Made by a program: the position numbers and the translations under genes. From the NCBI GenBank assembly GCA_003280655.1, contig QCEK01000006.1, forward strand, positions 45,675 through 109,674: DNA of 64,000 nt. Reading direction: 5' to 3'. Each line of letters starts with the position of its first letter. The first letter of the stretch is position 1. A model generated the notes under the pieces. The model ran no database searches. It was not told where the DNA came from and saw only the letters and a program-made list of their open reading frames with translations. This DNA is from Prochlorococcus sp. AG-355-O17. Lineage in GTDB: Bacteria > Cyanobacteriota > Cyanobacteriia > PCC-6307 > Cyanobiaceae. Positions 42,327-52,982 of this stretch are shown one piece after another.

Positions 42327-44000
42327 ATGAATAAACTCAGATCATCTGCAATAACCCAAGGTGTGCAAAGATCACCTAACAGATCGATGTTAAGAGCTGT
42401 TGGATTTAATGATGAAGATTTTAATAAACCTATTATTGGAGTTGCAAATGGATACAGCACCATAACACCATGCAATATGGGTTTAAATAAGTTAGCTCTA
42501 AAAGCTGAAGAGTCTATAAAAAGATCAGGTGGGATGCCTCAGATGTTTGGCACTATAACAGTAAGTGATGGGATTTCTATGGGAACAGAGGGCATGAAAT
42601 ATTCCCTAGTTTCAAGAGAAGTTATTGCTGATTCAATTGAAACAGCATGCAATGCTCAGAGTATGGATGGAGTACTTGCTATTGGTGGATGTGATAAAAA
42701 TATGCCGGGTGCCATGATTGCGATTGCGAGAATGAATATTCCCTCAATTTTCATTTATGGAGGGACAATAAAGCCAGGGAAATTGCATGGAGAAGATCTT
42801 ACTGTTGTTAGTGCATTTGAAGCTGTTGGACAATTAACATCAGGCAAAATTAATGAAGAAAGGCTAATCCAAGTTGAGAAAAATTGTATTCCTGGTGCTG
42901 GTAGCTGTGGAGGCATGTTTACAGCTAATACAATGTCTGCAGTTATTGAAGTATTAGGGTTAAGTCTTCCTCACAGTTCCACTATGGCTGCTGAAGATCT
43001 TGAAAAAGAACTAAGTGCAGATAAAAGTGCTGAGATATTAGTCTCTGCAATAGAAAAAGATATAAGACCTCTAGACCTAATGACAAAGAAAGCATTTGAA
43101 AATGCAATATCAGTAATTATGGCAATTGGCGGATCAACAAATGCGGTATTGCACATCTTAGCTATCGCGAATACTGCAGGAATAGATATCAACATTAATG
43201 ATTTTGAGAGAATCAGACAAAAAGTACCCGTTATTTGTGACCTTAAACCGAGTGGTAAATATGTGACGGTGGATCTTCATAAGGCAGGTGGGATTCCACA
43301 AGTAATGAAAATACTTTTGAATGCAGGATTAATTCATGGCGATTGCAAAAACATTGAAGGCAAAACCATCTCAGAATACTTACAAAATATTCCAGATAAG
43401 CCTCCAACAAATCAAAATGTCATAAGAGATATAGATGACCCTCTTTATAAAAAAGGACATCTAGCGATATTAAAAGGTAACTTAGCGAGCGAAGGTTCTG
43501 TAGCCAAAATTAGCGGAGTAAAAAACCCTGTATTAACAGGGCCCGCAAAGATTTTTGAAAGTGAAGAGGATTGCCTAAAATCGATATTAAATAACGATAT
43601 CAAAGCTGGTGATGTTGTTGTTATTAGAAACGAAGGTCCTGTAGGAGGTCCAGGCATGAGAGAAATGTTAGCTCCAACATCTGCGATTGTTGGTCAAGGG
43701 CTAGGAGAGAAGGTGGCTTTAATTACCGATGGCAGATTTAGCGGGGGTACCTATGGTCTTGTTGTGGGTCACATAGCTCCAGAGGCTGCTGTAGGAGGAA
43801 ATATTGCTCTAATAAAACAAGGTGATTTAATTACAGTAGATGCTGTAAAACAACTAATTGAAGTTGATTTATCTGACGAAGAATTAGAAAAAAGAAAAAA
43901 AGATTGGGTAAAACCTATTCAAAAATACAAAAGAGGAATTCTTTCAAAATATTCGAGAATCGTAAGCACATCAAGTTTAGGGGCTGTTACTGATTTATAG
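42327..44000 (+). CDS. ilvD: Dihydroxy-acid dehydratase
   Basis: 557 aa iron-sulfur enzyme of valine/isoleucine synthesis. [20 protein letters not shown] and [17 protein letters not shown] carry the cluster cysteines, and the end shows [20 protein letters not shown] and the basic tail. ATG start. Full length. As a dehydratase with an oxygen-sensitive [2Fe-2S] or [4Fe-4S] cluster it adds to the iron need of the cell. Confidence 0.97.
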   Translation: MNKLRSSAITQGVQRSPNRSMLRAVGFNDEDFNKPIIGVANGYSTITPCNMGLNKLALKAEESIKRSGGMPQMFGTITVSDGISMGTEGMKYSLVSREVIADSIETACNAQSMDGVLAIGGCDKNMPGAMIAIARMNIPSIFIYGGTIKPGKLHGEDLTVVSAFEAVGQLTSGKINEERLIQVEKNCIPGAGSCGGMFTANTMSAVIEVLGLSLPHSSTMAAEDLEKELSADKSAEILVSAIEKDIRPLDLMTKKAFENAISVIMAIGGSTNAVLHILAIANTAGIDININDFERIRQKVPVICDLKPSGKYVTVDLHKAGGIPQVMKILLNAGLIHGDCKNIEGKTISEYLQNIPDKPPTNQNVIRDIDDPLYKKGHLAILKGNLASEGSVAKISGVKNPVLTGPAKIFESEEDCLKSILNNDIKAGDVVVIRNEGPVGGPGMREMLAPTSAIVGQGLGEKVALITDGRFSGGTYGLVVGHIAPEAAVGGNIALIKQGDLITVDAVKQLIEVDLSDEELEKRKKDWVKPIQKYKRGILSKYSRIVSTSSLGAVTDL

Positions 44001-44021
44001 ATCAGCTCAAATTTTATTTTC

Positions 44022-44408
44022 TTAATCAATAAAACTTTTTATCCTATTTGCTAAATTTTCTAATCTGGCGCTGTATTTTGGTGAGTTGCATTTTTTTCCA
44101 TTATTGCTATCCATCCATAATGTTTTAACTCCACACCATAATATTGGTTCATCAGGGAAGTTAAGCTTAGAGATTACTAAAACCAACTCTTTATTTGATT
44201 TAAAAAGTTCTAACTCAAGATCATAAATTTCTAATCTTTTACCTTCTTTATCTCGACATAAAATATTTACTGTTAAATCAATATCTTCATCTTCGAATTC
44301 GTATTCACCATTTATTTTTACTACAGAGTGAACAAAAGGTTTATTTGTTAAATCTGCTGACTTAGCGATTAAGCTCTCTATATTTTTAAGTGGATTTTCA
44401 AATAACAC
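44022..44408 (-). CDS. Hypothetical protein, 128 aa
   Basis: Begins with GTG (44408) inside the end of the CIA30-like gene, an 11-base overlap, so translation is coupled. The protein is beta-rich in the middle (LTVNILCRDKEGKRLEIYDL, ELFKSNKELVLVISKLNFPD) and ends with a helix (SARLENLANRIKSFID). No signal, membrane helix or motif known to me. The phrase LWCGVKTLWMDS looks conserved in style. Function unknown. Confidence 0.6.
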   Translation of the reverse strand: MLFENPLKNIESLIAKSADLTNKPFVHSVVKINGEYEFEDEDIDLTVNILCRDKEGKRLEIYDLELELFKSNKELVLVISKLNFPDEPILWCGVKTLWMDSNNGKKCNSPKYSARLENLANRIKSFID

Positions 44409-44946
44409 TTATTGATTTAATTAAAACTTTTATTGAACCCTGTTTAAACTCATTATTAAGTAATCCATCATCACCGAACTTAGAGTGTAGTAGTTGCAAT
44501 CTTTTAATTTTAGATGGCTTGAATTTAAATGGAAAACGTACTTTATTAGCTCTTACTGAAGGTTTTAACTCACTAAAAGGAATTTGAACATTTGTTGTAC
44601 CGAATTTTTTTGTTGGGAATGATTTAATCCATCTAAGACCACCCGGAATAAATTCGGTTAGTCCTAGTAGATCATCTTCACAAGCGACAGCAAATTTAAA
44701 AGTTCTTCCTTGTCCATCAATATTTAATTCAAAGGATGAATACTCAGATACATTTAAAGAAGGTTTATATATAGAAGATCTACAACTAACAAATCCTCCT
44801 GCTTTCTCGACAATATTACCCTTTAATATCAAACCCGAATTTGAGGTTTCACAAAAAGCTGAACTTGATCCGCCCATAACAGTATCATTTAATGTTTTCC
44901 AACCATCGAAATCCTTTTTCTGGAATAAAAATTTTTTCTTACTCAT
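44398..44946 (-). CDS. CIA30-family protein
   Basis: 182 aa. WKTLNDTVMGGSSSAFCETS is the signature of the CIA30/NDUFAF1 family (galactose-binding-like beta sandwich), with ILKGNIVEKAGGFVSCRS and IPFSELKPSVRANKVRFPFK following. In mitochondria it helps complex I assembly; in cyanobacteria and plastids (HCF173-type proteins) the domain appears in photosystem-related factors. The role here is unproven. It overlaps the hypothetical gene downstream. Confidence 0.85.
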   Translation of the reverse strand: MSKKKFLFQKKDFDGWKTLNDTVMGGSSSAFCETSNSGLILKGNIVEKAGGFVSCRSSIYKPSLNVSEYSSFELNIDGQGRTFKFAVACEDDLLGLTEFIPGGLRWIKSFPTKKFGTTNVQIPFSELKPSVRANKVRFPFKFKPSKIKRLQLLHSKFGDDGLLNNEFKQGSIKVLIKSISVI

Positions 44947-44976
44947 TAAATAATTTAAATTATCAATAGACTTTAA

Positions 44977-45714
44977 CTAAATTTCTAATTCTTTTGCTGA
45001 TTCCTGATCACAAAATATTGAAATTTGATTAATAGATTTTATTAATTTTGATGGTGTTCTATCTGGTGGCTCTTTTTCATCTAATAACCTCTCAAGAGCA
45101 ATTCTTTTAGAAGCTCCACTAACTAAAAATACTATCTTTGAAGAAGCTGAAAGAACCTTTGGAGTTAATGAAATTCTTTTTAAACCTTTACCTTCATTAA
45201 AAATAACAAAATCATCTACATTATTATTTTTTTGATAAGGGAATAGTGAGGCTGTATGACCATCATCTCCAAGACCTAATAATGTAAAATCAAAAGTTGG
45301 AGGGTTTGATCCGCATTTTTCAAATAATTTAGAAATAAATTGATTTTTAGTAGTTTCATCATCAGCGTTTAAATCATTGAAAATTTCATAAAAATAAGCT
45401 TTAGATCCAAAATTAGTTAGCAAAGAATTTCTCAACATTAACGAGTTACTTAATTCTGAATTTGGATCAACACATCTTTCATCTCCTAAAAAGACATCAA
45501 CCATATCCCATTGAAGATCATTATTAGATAAGAGATGATACACAGATTTAGGAGTTGAACCTCCACTTACACAAAATTTGAATCTATCTTTCTTTTTTAA
45601 AGTATGAATAATATGGCTTTGAATAAACTTAAAAACCGCTGTTGATAGTTCTAACTTGTCTTTATATATATTTAAGGTGTATCCATTTTTAACCTTTTCA
45701 ATCATTTCATCCAT
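44977..45714 (-). CDS. pgl: 6-phosphogluconolactonase
   Basis: 245 aa SugI/DevB-type lactonase of the oxidative pentose phosphate pathway. FKFCVSGGSTPKSVYHLLSN, VFLGDERCVDPNSELSN and FTLLGLGDDGHTASLFP are diagnostic. It starts inside the end of gnd (13-base overlap), so the two consecutive enzymes are co-translated. Confidence 0.95.
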   Translation of the reverse strand: MDEMIEKVKNGYTLNIYKDKLELSTAVFKFIQSHIIHTLKKKDRFKFCVSGGSTPKSVYHLLSNNDLQWDMVDVFLGDERCVDPNSELSNSLMLRNSLLTNFGSKAYFYEIFNDLNADDETTKNQFISKLFEKCGSNPPTFDFTLLGLGDDGHTASLFPYQKNNNVDDFVIFNEGKGLKRISLTPKVLSASSKIVFLVSGASKRIALERLLDEKEPPDRTPSKLIKSINQISIFCDQESAKELEI

Positions 45715-47120
45715 TCAGTATGAAAACTACCTTCCCTATCAATTCTTTCATATGTATGAGAGCCAAAACAGTCTCTCATTGCCTGCACAAGATTCTGAGG
45801 AAGTCTATTGGTTCTATAACTATTCAAATAATCTAAAGTACTGGATAAACATGGGACTGGTATACCTGCCTTTGTGGATAGAGAAACTACCTTAGCTAAG
45901 TTATCTAATCTTGTCGCAATTTCATTATTAAACCAATCATCAAAAATTAAATTTTTTAGATCAGGATCTTTGTTATAAGCATCTTGAATTTTACTTAATA
46001 ATTTTGATCTAATTATGCAACCACCTTTCCATATTTGTGCAATTGAAGGCATATTCAAACCATAGTTATATACTGCAGATGCTTCTCTTAAAATATCCAT
46101 ACCTTGGGCATAACTAGCAATTGTGGCAAGGACTACAGCATCAAATAAAGGTTTCATTCCATCTGATACATTTCCTAAATCAAAATCCTTTATCTCTTTA
46201 GATGGAATAGTTTTTTCAATCTCACTACGTTGCTCTTTTAAAGAACTCATTACTCTTGCATTTAAAGATGCATAAATAGTTGGGACTGATACCCCCAGTT
46301 CTAGAGCACTCACAACAGTCCATAAACCTGTACCTTTCTGGCCAGCTTTATCTAATATTTTTTCCACGACATCATCTCCAGTTATATCATCTTTTGTATT
46401 TAGACAAATCTCTGTTATCTCAACAAGATAAGAAGCTAATTCATCAGTATTATTCCAAATACCAAATACCTCTGACATCTGCTCTCCATTCATACCTTTG
46501 ACTCTCTTCATAAGGTCATAAGCTTCTGCAAGTATTTGTTCAATTCCATATTCAATTCCGTTATGAACAGTTTTTACAAAATGACCTGAGCCGCCTGGAC
46601 CAACATATGCAACACATGGTCCGTCTTCAACTTTGGCAGCCATTTTTGTTAGTAAGCTCTCTATTGCATCATATGAAGCCTTAGTACCACCGGGCATCAT
46701 GCTTGGACCCTCTAGAGCTCCTTTGGCACCCCCAGAGACTCCCATTCCGATGTATCCAAAACTTTTACTTTCAAGAGTATTCACCCTTCTTTCTGTATCT
46801 TTAAATTGAGAGTTACCGCCATCTATTAATAAATCTCCTTCCTCGAGATATCCAGAAATATTATCAATGACAGCATCTGTTGCTGGCCCAGCTTTAACCA
46901 TCATAAGAATTCTTCTAGGTCTCTCTAACTTATTAACAAATTCCTGAAGAGTTTCAGCTCCTTCTATATTCTTCCCAAGGCCTCGACCCTGTAAGAATTC
47001 TTCAGTTTTTGAGTAAGTTCTATTAAAAACTACACTAGAAAATCCATTTCTCTCTGCGTTAAGAACTAAATTTTCGCCCATAACACCAAGACCTACTAAA
47101 CCAAAATGTGCCTTGGACAT
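45702..47120 (-). CDS. gnd: 6-phosphogluconate dehydrogenase
   Basis: 472 aa, full length. GLVGLGVMGENLVLNAERNG binds NADP, VFNRTYSKTEEF follows, the substrate signature is IGMGVSGGAKGALEGPSMMP and KTVHNGIEYGIEQILAEAYD contains the catalytic Lys. Oxidises 6-phosphogluconate to ribulose 5-phosphate with NADPH production, mainly for the dark period. Overlaps pgl downstream. Confidence 0.97.
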   Translation of the reverse strand: MSKAHFGLVGLGVMGENLVLNAERNGFSSVVFNRTYSKTEEFLQGRGLGKNIEGAETLQEFVNKLERPRRILMMVKAGPATDAVIDNISGYLEEGDLLIDGGNSQFKDTERRVNTLESKSFGYIGMGVSGGAKGALEGPSMMPGGTKASYDAIESLLTKMAAKVEDGPCVAYVGPGGSGHFVKTVHNGIEYGIEQILAEAYDLMKRVKGMNGEQMSEVFGIWNNTDELASYLVEITEICLNTKDDITGDDVVEKILDKAGQKGTGLWTVVSALELGVSVPTIYASLNARVMSSLKEQRSEIEKTIPSKEIKDFDLGNVSDGMKPLFDAVVLATIASYAQGMDILREASAVYNYGLNMPSIAQIWKGGCIIRSKLLSKIQDAYNKDPDLKNLIFDDWFNNEIATRLDNLAKVVSLSTKAGIPVPCLSSTLDYLNSYRTNRLPQNLVQAMRDCFGSHTYERIDREGSFHTEWMK

Positions 47121-47215
47121 AAAAAATTAAAAAACTCAATAAATATAGTGTGCATGCAACTAAACAAAATTGCTCAAAAAAAATACTTATGTCAGCGAAA
47201 AATGATCGAAAAAAT

Positions 47216-48511
47216 TTAAATAACAGTTCCGTTTGCAATAGTTGCATTTTTAACAACTACAACAATTCCATTTCTTATGTAGAAGCCTAATTCTGGCTTA
47301 TCTGCTTCTTCTACTCGATCTTTATTAATTATCACAACATTATCCCCAATCCTTGTATTCTTATCGAGAATTGCTCTTTTTACAGTAGTTCCTTCACCTA
47401 CTCCAAGAGGTGTTCCACCTCCTTTTCTTAATTCAATCCTCTCTTCAGTCGATTCAAAGAAATCTGCCCCCATAACAAGAGTATCCTCAAGAACCGAATC
47501 ACTTTCAATCCTGCTTCTTACCCCTAAAACACAATGTAAAATACTGCATGACTTCAAGATTGTACCTTCACAGACTATTGAATCAGTAATTTGAGCATCT
47601 ACAAGTTTAGAAGGGGGAAGAAATCTTGGTCTTGTATAAATTGGAAATTTTTCATCATAAAAACTAAATGGAGGTTTTGGTTGCTCAGTCAAGGCAAGGT
47701 TGGACTCAAAGAATGCCCCAATGGTTCCGATATCTTCCCAATAATCATCAAATACATAACTTTTAAGAGTATCTCCCCTATCAAGGGCTTCTGGAATTAT
47801 GTCCTTACCAAAATCCGTATAATTAGGAAATTTATTTAAAAGATCGAAAAGGGTATTTCTACTAAAAACGTAAATACCCATAGAGGCTAGATAAGGTTTT
47901 TCGGCAGCTGACTCTTTACTTAATCCAAATTTTGAAGTATCTACTGCCATTGCCTTCAACTTCTCTCCAGTTGGCTTTTCACTAAATTCTTTTATATTCC
48001 CAAGATCGTCAGTTCTCATGAGGCCAAAACCCTCTGCTTGAGCTTCATCAACAGGTAAAGCTGCAACAGTTAAATCAGCACCATTATCTCTATGATGTTG
48101 AACAAATAAACTGTAATCCATTCTGTACAGTTGATCGCCTGACAATATTAAATATTCATCAACATCCCATTCTTGAAATAACCATTGGTATTTTCTTACA
48201 GCATCGGCAGTACCTTCAAACCACTTCGGACTATCAGGAGTTTGTTGTGCCGCTAAAACTTCCACAAATCCTTGACCGAAAGGGCCATTTAAATTATAGG
48301 TTCTTCCTATATGTCTATTTAGAGATGCACTATTGAACTGGGTCAACACGTACATTTTTTCGATACCTGAATTTATACAATTACTAATCGGAATATCTAT
48401 CAAACGATACTTACCTGCCAATGGCACAGCAGGTTTAGCCCTCATTTTAGTTAGAGGGTAAAGTCTAGAACCTTTTCCTCCTCCGAGGATTATGGCCAAC
48501 ACACGCTTCAT
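47216..48511 (-). CDS. glgC: Glucose-1-phosphate adenylyltransferase
   Basis: 431 aa ADP-glucose pyrophosphorylase, controlling glycogen (and glucosylglycerol precursor) supply. [20 protein letters not shown] and [20 protein letters not shown] at the N-terminus, [20 protein letters not shown], and a C-terminal left-handed helix with [20 protein letters not shown]. Cyanobacterial length. Allosteric control by 3-PGA is known for the family. Confidence 0.97.
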   Translation of the reverse strand: MKRVLAIILGGGKGSRLYPLTKMRAKPAVPLAGKYRLIDIPISNCINSGIEKMYVLTQFNSASLNRHIGRTYNLNGPFGQGFVEVLAAQQTPDSPKWFEGTADAVRKYQWLFQEWDVDEYLILSGDQLYRMDYSLFVQHHRDNGADLTVAALPVDEAQAEGFGLMRTDDLGNIKEFSEKPTGEKLKAMAVDTSKFGLSKESAAEKPYLASMGIYVFSRNTLFDLLNKFPNYTDFGKDIIPEALDRGDTLKSYVFDDYWEDIGTIGAFFESNLALTEQPKPPFSFYDEKFPIYTRPRFLPPSKLVDAQITDSIVCEGTILKSCSILHCVLGVRSRIESDSVLEDTLVMGADFFESTEERIELRKGGGTPLGVGEGTTVKRAILDKNTRIGDNVVIINKDRVEEADKPELGFYIRNGIVVVVKNATIANGTVI

Positions 48512-48641
48512 TCAATCTAATGGAGGTAGATATACAACTACTTAAAGTAACTGATTATGGGCATATTTTGAAATACAAATGGTCAGTTTACAAAGGTATT
48601 TCGATAAATCACTGGAAAAACTTAATATAAATCGAAAAAAG

Positions 48642-49952
48642 TTAGTTATTTTGTTCCTCTTCTACCAAAGAAAACAATTTTTCAACGATTTTCAAAGAAA
48701 CTTGTCTTTCTTCTCTTGATTGAGGACTTCTCAACTTGGTGACCGGCGTATGAAGTATTTTATTAATTATTCCTTTAGTCAGAGCTTCCACAACTTTTCT
48801 TTCTCTAGCCGAAAAATCTGGTCCCATTCTGCTAAGTGCTTTTTGCAATTCCTCTTTTCTAATTAACTCCAAATCTGATCTAAGTTTATTTATTACTGGA
48901 ACGGCCTCTAAACTTGCCCACCATTCTAGAAAAATGATCCTTTCTTCTTCTACTAAAGATTCCGCTTCCTTTGCTATTTTCTGTCTAAATTCTTGATTTC
49001 TTGAAACGACCTCTTGTAAGTCATCAACATCAAATGATTTTACAAATGCATGTTGTTTGACATCATTAGATATATTTCTTGGTACACCAATATCAATAAA
49101 TTTAAGTCTATTACTTAAATTTAATTTTTCAATTTTTGAGAGATCAATAATTGGCTCTTCAGCAGCAGTACTGGTAAAAACAATGGAAGATTGTGATATG
49201 TTTTCTTCTAATTCGTTTAACCCTCTACAAACAATCTCTAAATCAGGGAAGTCTTGAGCAAGATTTAATGCTCTATCAATATTTCTATTTAAAAGGATAA
49301 GTTTATGACATCCTTTTGATTTTAAATGAGTTATTAAAAGCCTACTCATTCGTCCTGCGCCAACAACAACAACGTTCTCTGATTCCAGACTTACAAGAGT
49401 ATCAAAACCCTTTTCTTGTCCAATTTTTAATTGGGCAAGTTCTACCGCTGCTGAACTGATTGATACGGCTCCAGTTCCTAAATTTGTTTCAGATCTTACT
49501 TTTTTACCGGTACTAACTGATTGTGTTAATAATCTATTAAGAATTGGTCCAGTAGATTGATTCTCTTGACCTAACCTCATCATTTTTTTTACCTGCGAAA
49601 GGATTTGTCCTTCACCTAAAACGAGGCTATCGAGTCCTGCCGAGACTTTCATCAAATGCAAAACTGCTTCTTCCTGTCTAAAGCAAAAAAGATGTGGATT
49701 TAAATCTTCAAAAATAATTCCAGAATATTCTGATATAAATTCTTTTATAGATGAAATTCCAGTATTTTTATCCTTTACTAGTGCATATATTTCCAGCCTA
49801 TTACAAGTACTTAAGATTGACACCTCTAATACATCAGAGAAAGCTTTTAATGCTTTCAATGATTCAGTTATGGATTGGTCAGGAATACTTAATTTCTCAC
49901 GCACTTCAACAGGTGCCGTGCGATGACTTAGTCCGACGACAACAATATGCAT
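48642..49952 (-). CDS. hemA: Glutamyl-tRNA reductase
   Basis: 436 aa. Entry enzyme of tetrapyrrole synthesis, reducing Glu-tRNA to glutamate semialdehyde for heme and chlorophyll. VVGLSHRTAPVEVREKLSIP, ILSTCNRLEIYALV with the catalytic Cys, GLDSLVLGEGQILSQVK and VVGAGRMSRLLITHLKSKGC for NADPH; helical dimerisation end with SPQSREERQVSLKIVEKLFS. Lies directly downstream of glpX on the same strand (18 bases). Confidence 0.97.
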   Translation of the reverse strand: MHIVVVGLSHRTAPVEVREKLSIPDQSITESLKALKAFSDVLEVSILSTCNRLEIYALVKDKNTGISSIKEFISEYSGIIFEDLNPHLFCFRQEEAVLHLMKVSAGLDSLVLGEGQILSQVKKMMRLGQENQSTGPILNRLLTQSVSTGKKVRSETNLGTGAVSISSAAVELAQLKIGQEKGFDTLVSLESENVVVVGAGRMSRLLITHLKSKGCHKLILLNRNIDRALNLAQDFPDLEIVCRGLNELEENISQSSIVFTSTAAEEPIIDLSKIEKLNLSNRLKFIDIGVPRNISNDVKQHAFVKSFDVDDLQEVVSRNQEFRQKIAKEAESLVEEERIIFLEWWASLEAVPVINKLRSDLELIRKEELQKALSRMGPDFSARERKVVEALTKGIINKILHTPVTKLRSPQSREERQVSLKIVEKLFSLVEEEQNN

Positions 49953-49970
49953 AATATCAACAATGAATTT

Positions 49971-50972
49971 TTAAAGGCTGATACTCTTAGCACCATCTTT
50001 TATGTGGACAGTATTTGTGAACCTTGCAGTACTATCTAATGTACTAATAACTAGACTGCTTGTCCTAACACAATCCCTTTCAAATTTAACTCCGTCAAAT
50101 AGTAATCCATCAGTTATTCCACTTCCGGCGAAAACAACATTTTCTCCCGATGCCAATTCATTAGCTTCATAAATTTTATCTATATCGGTTATACCCATTT
50201 CATTAAGACGTTTTATATTTCCTTCTTTTGTGTAATCAGCCCATTCAGAAGTTTGAGCGATTGCTGGATCATAAACTAGTTGTCCTTGAAAGTGTCCGCC
50301 AAGAGCTCTCATTGCAGCAGCTGAAATAACACCCTCTGGAGCTGCACCAATACCCATCAAGCAATGTGTTCCAGTTCCTGCAAAACCACATGCAATCGCA
50401 GCTTGAACATCACCATCAGAAATCGGTTGAACTTTAGCACCACATCCTCGAATCTCTTTAATTAAATCTTTATGTCTAGTTCTATCCATTACAACAACAG
50501 TAAGCTCATCAATAGAAAGACCCAAGCAATCGCTTAGTATCTTTAAGTTTTCAGTAGCTGAATTTCTAATATCCACTTTACCTTTGGCCGCAGGAGGCGC
50601 TGCTAATTTGTTCATATAAAAATCAGGAGCATTGAAAAGACCACCCGTATCAGAGGCAGCTAAAACAGCCATAGATCCTCTTTGATTATTCGCACAAAGA
50701 TTAGTTCCTTCACAAGGATCTACTGCAAAGTCGACCCCTGGACCACTTCCACTACCAACCTCTTCACCTATGTAAAGCATAGGTGCTTCATCTCTTTCAC
50801 CTTCTCCAATAACAATTTTCCCTTTCATTTCAATTTTGCCCATTCGCAATCTCATTGCCTCGACTGCTGCAGCATCAGCTTCATCTTTTTGACCAAGTCC
50901 TGTTAGTTTTGCTGAGGCAATAGCAGCTTGCTCGACAACTTCGAGAATTTCTTGAATTAAAGTTTGATTCAC
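49971..50972 (-). CDS. glpX: Class II fructose-1,6/sedoheptulose-1,7-bisphosphatase
   Basis: 333 aa, GTG start at 50972. GlpX-type dual phosphatase of the cyanobacterial Calvin cycle. [40 protein letters not shown] and [24 protein letters not shown] [20 protein letters not shown] mark the family and its metal/phosphate site. Redox and AMP control are known for the family but are not visible as motifs. Confidence 0.96.
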   Translation of the reverse strand: MNQTLIQEILEVVEQAAIASAKLTGLGQKDEADAAAVEAMRLRMGKIEMKGKIVIGEGERDEAPMLYIGEEVGSGSGPGVDFAVDPCEGTNLCANNQRGSMAVLAASDTGGLFNAPDFYMNKLAAPPAAKGKVDIRNSATENLKILSDCLGLSIDELTVVVMDRTRHKDLIKEIRGCGAKVQPISDGDVQAAIACGFAGTGTHCLMGIGAAPEGVISAAAMRALGGHFQGQLVYDPAIAQTSEWADYTKEGNIKRLNEMGITDIDKIYEANELASGENVVFAGSGITDGLLFDGVKFERDCVRTSSLVISTLDSTARFTNTVHIKDGAKSISL

Positions 50973-51088
50973 AATTAAATTTTGAGGATTTTCTAAAAGG
51001 TTTTGAGTATGATCTCATAAAAATGGCATTTTTTATAAGAATTATTATGCTATTAAGCTTTTTTTAACTCTTTACAGCCGTTACTTTA

Positions 51089-51104
51089 TCAGGCCGTGAC
51101 CTGA
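51089..51104. other. Small GC-rich hairpin in glpX-rpe intergenic region
   Basis: TCAGGCCGTGACCTGA pairs TCAGG with CCTGA over a 6-base loop. It sits in the 186-base gap between divergent glpX and rpe, in otherwise very AT-rich DNA, with CAGCCG just upstream. It lies about 55 bases before rpe and could belong to its 5' leader, an operator or a small RNA. No T run follows. Confidence 0.3.
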
Positions 51105-51158
51105 AATTAGGAATAAACAACTAAATATAGTATCTTTATTAAATATTTTAAAAATTAA

Positions 51159-51917
51159 ATGACTGAGTCAAATCAAGCAAATTTAACTGGTGCTAATAGA
51201 CCAATTCAAATAATTCCTTCAGTTTTACCGGCGGATTGGGCAAATATGGGGGCATGTGTGAAAGAGCTCGAGGAGGCTGGAGTGGATAGAATTCAATTTG
51301 ATGTAATGGATGGGAATTTCGTACCAAATCTTACATTTGGTCCTGAAATGATTGCTGCATGCAGGAAATATTGCAATGTCCCTTTTGAAACTCAATTAAT
51401 GGTGAGCCAATATAACTGTGAAACCATGCTTGAATCTTATGTAGAAGCTACAAAGGGAGCGAATGGTGAACCTGGAGTAGTAATAGCTCATGCCGAAGCA
51501 AATATTCATTTGCATAGAGTTCTTGGAAGGATAAGAGATTTAGGAGGATCTCCTTCTGTTGCATTAAACCCCCATACTCCTTTTGAAATGATTAAAAACA
51601 TTATGGATATGGTTGATCATGTTTTAGTTATGACAGTTAATCCAGGCTTTGGTGGACAAGCTTATATACCAACAATGCTTAATAAAATCAGAGAAATAAG
51701 AAACTTTGTTATTGAAAAAAACTTAAATGTCGACATTGAAGTTGATGGGGGAATAAAAGCAAATTGGACTATTTCGCAATGTGCAGATGCTGGAGCTAAT
51801 TGTTTTATTGCAGGTAGTGGAATGTTCGCTTACCCAACATTAAAAGAGGGATGTGATGACTTGAGAAAAGTTGCACAAGAAGCTCAAAATGGGAATGTTC
51901 TTTCTGAACCTCAATAA
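51159..51917 (+). CDS. rpe: Ribulose-phosphate 3-epimerase
   Basis: 252 aa TIM-barrel enzyme shared by the Calvin cycle and pentose phosphate pathway. IIPSVLPADWANMGACVKEL, RIQFDVMDGNFVPNLTFGPE with the metal-binding Asp, VMTVNPGFGGQAYIPTMLNK and IEVDGGIKANWTISQCADAG are all conserved. ATG start at 51159. Placed divergently from glpX, another Calvin-cycle gene. Confidence 0.97.
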   Translation: MTESNQANLTGANRPIQIIPSVLPADWANMGACVKELEEAGVDRIQFDVMDGNFVPNLTFGPEMIAACRKYCNVPFETQLMVSQYNCETMLESYVEATKGANGEPGVVIAHAEANIHLHRVLGRIRDLGGSPSVALNPHTPFEMIKNIMDMVDHVLVMTVNPGFGGQAYIPTMLNKIREIRNFVIEKNLNVDIEVDGGIKANWTISQCADAGANCFIAGSGMFAYPTLKEGCDDLRKVAQEAQNGNVLSEPQ

Positions 51918-51938
51918 ATATTCTGGGAGATTAACAAA

Positions 51939-52868
51939 TCACCCAAATATCCAGCCATAACTATGTAACCCTATTCCTAAGAAATTAACTCCTAAATAAC
52001 ATACTAAAACTACTAAAAAGCCTGTAGATGCTAATAATGCCGGTCTACGTCCTTGCCAGCCCTTGCTTATTCTCATATGCAGATAAGCGGCATAAAATAA
52101 CCATGAGATAAATGCCCATGTTTCTTTTGGATCCCAACTCCACCATGTACCCCAAGCCTCATTAGCCCAGACCGCACCTGAAATTAAACCAAGAGTTAAA
52201 AGAACGAAGCCAATTAATATAGAACGATAACTTAATGTATCTAATTCTTCTGAATGAGAAAATTCAATAGGTTCAACTAAATCATTTACAGGATAGCTAT
52301 TTGAAAGTTTAAATCCTCCTATACCTGTAGAACTACTTCTGATTTGAAGCGGCTTATTTTTATTAATAAACAAAACGGACATTGAAAGTAAAGAACCTAT
52401 TATTAATGCTGCATAACTAAGCATTACGACGCTAACATGCATTACTAACCAACTAGACCTTAAAGCTGGAACTAAGTTGGATGATAATTTCAAATCCTCA
52501 GGTAAAACAAAACAAGCAAAAGCCACAGCCAGTAACTCGATAGGTATGGCAATAGAGGGAATTATTGGAGCTTGGTATTCTCTTTCAACCAATAATTGAC
52601 CTAATGTGATACCCCAAGTAAGGAAATAAAGAGATTCATACAAATTGCTAATGGGGAAATGCCCGGAAATTGACCACCTAAAAAGTAATTGTAATGTTAT
52701 TGATAAGTTCACTAAAATCGTAATAAGTCTTACAGCAGAAGAAGACTTTTTTTTAAAAACTGCAACCAAAGATATTGGTAAGTTAATTAATAAAAAATAA
52801 AAAACTAAAAGACCTAAAACTGAAACCGGTTCATATATTAAATTTTTAAAAAAATTATCTAGTATCAT
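51939..52868 (-). CDS. ccsA: Cytochrome c biogenesis protein CcsA
   Basis: 309 aa polytopic membrane protein of the system II heme-delivery pathway, working with Ccs1 to attach heme to luminal c-type cytochromes. The tryptophan-rich WWD motif lies in WANEAWGTWWSWDPKETWAF, with conserved His in LVMHVSVVMLSYAAL and YLHMRISKGWQGRRPA. Roughly eight membrane helices. ATG start. Confidence 0.94.
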   Translation of the reverse strand: MILDNFFKNLIYEPVSVLGLLVFYFLLINLPISLVAVFKKKSSSAVRLITILVNLSITLQLLFRWSISGHFPISNLYESLYFLTWGITLGQLLVEREYQAPIIPSIAIPIELLAVAFACFVLPEDLKLSSNLVPALRSSWLVMHVSVVMLSYAALIIGSLLSMSVLFINKNKPLQIRSSSTGIGGFKLSNSYPVNDLVEPIEFSHSEELDTLSYRSILIGFVLLTLGLISGAVWANEAWGTWWSWDPKETWAFISWLFYAAYLHMRISKGWQGRRPALLASTGFLVVLVCYLGVNFLGIGLHSYGWIFG

Positions 52869-52982
52869 TTCTAGAAATTTCTCAAGTTTTAATAACTATT
52901 GACAAACAAATAATAATTAAAATCATTCTTATATGAGTAAATCTTTAATAATAAAGTTTTAATTTATTTTTAAAAAAGCATT

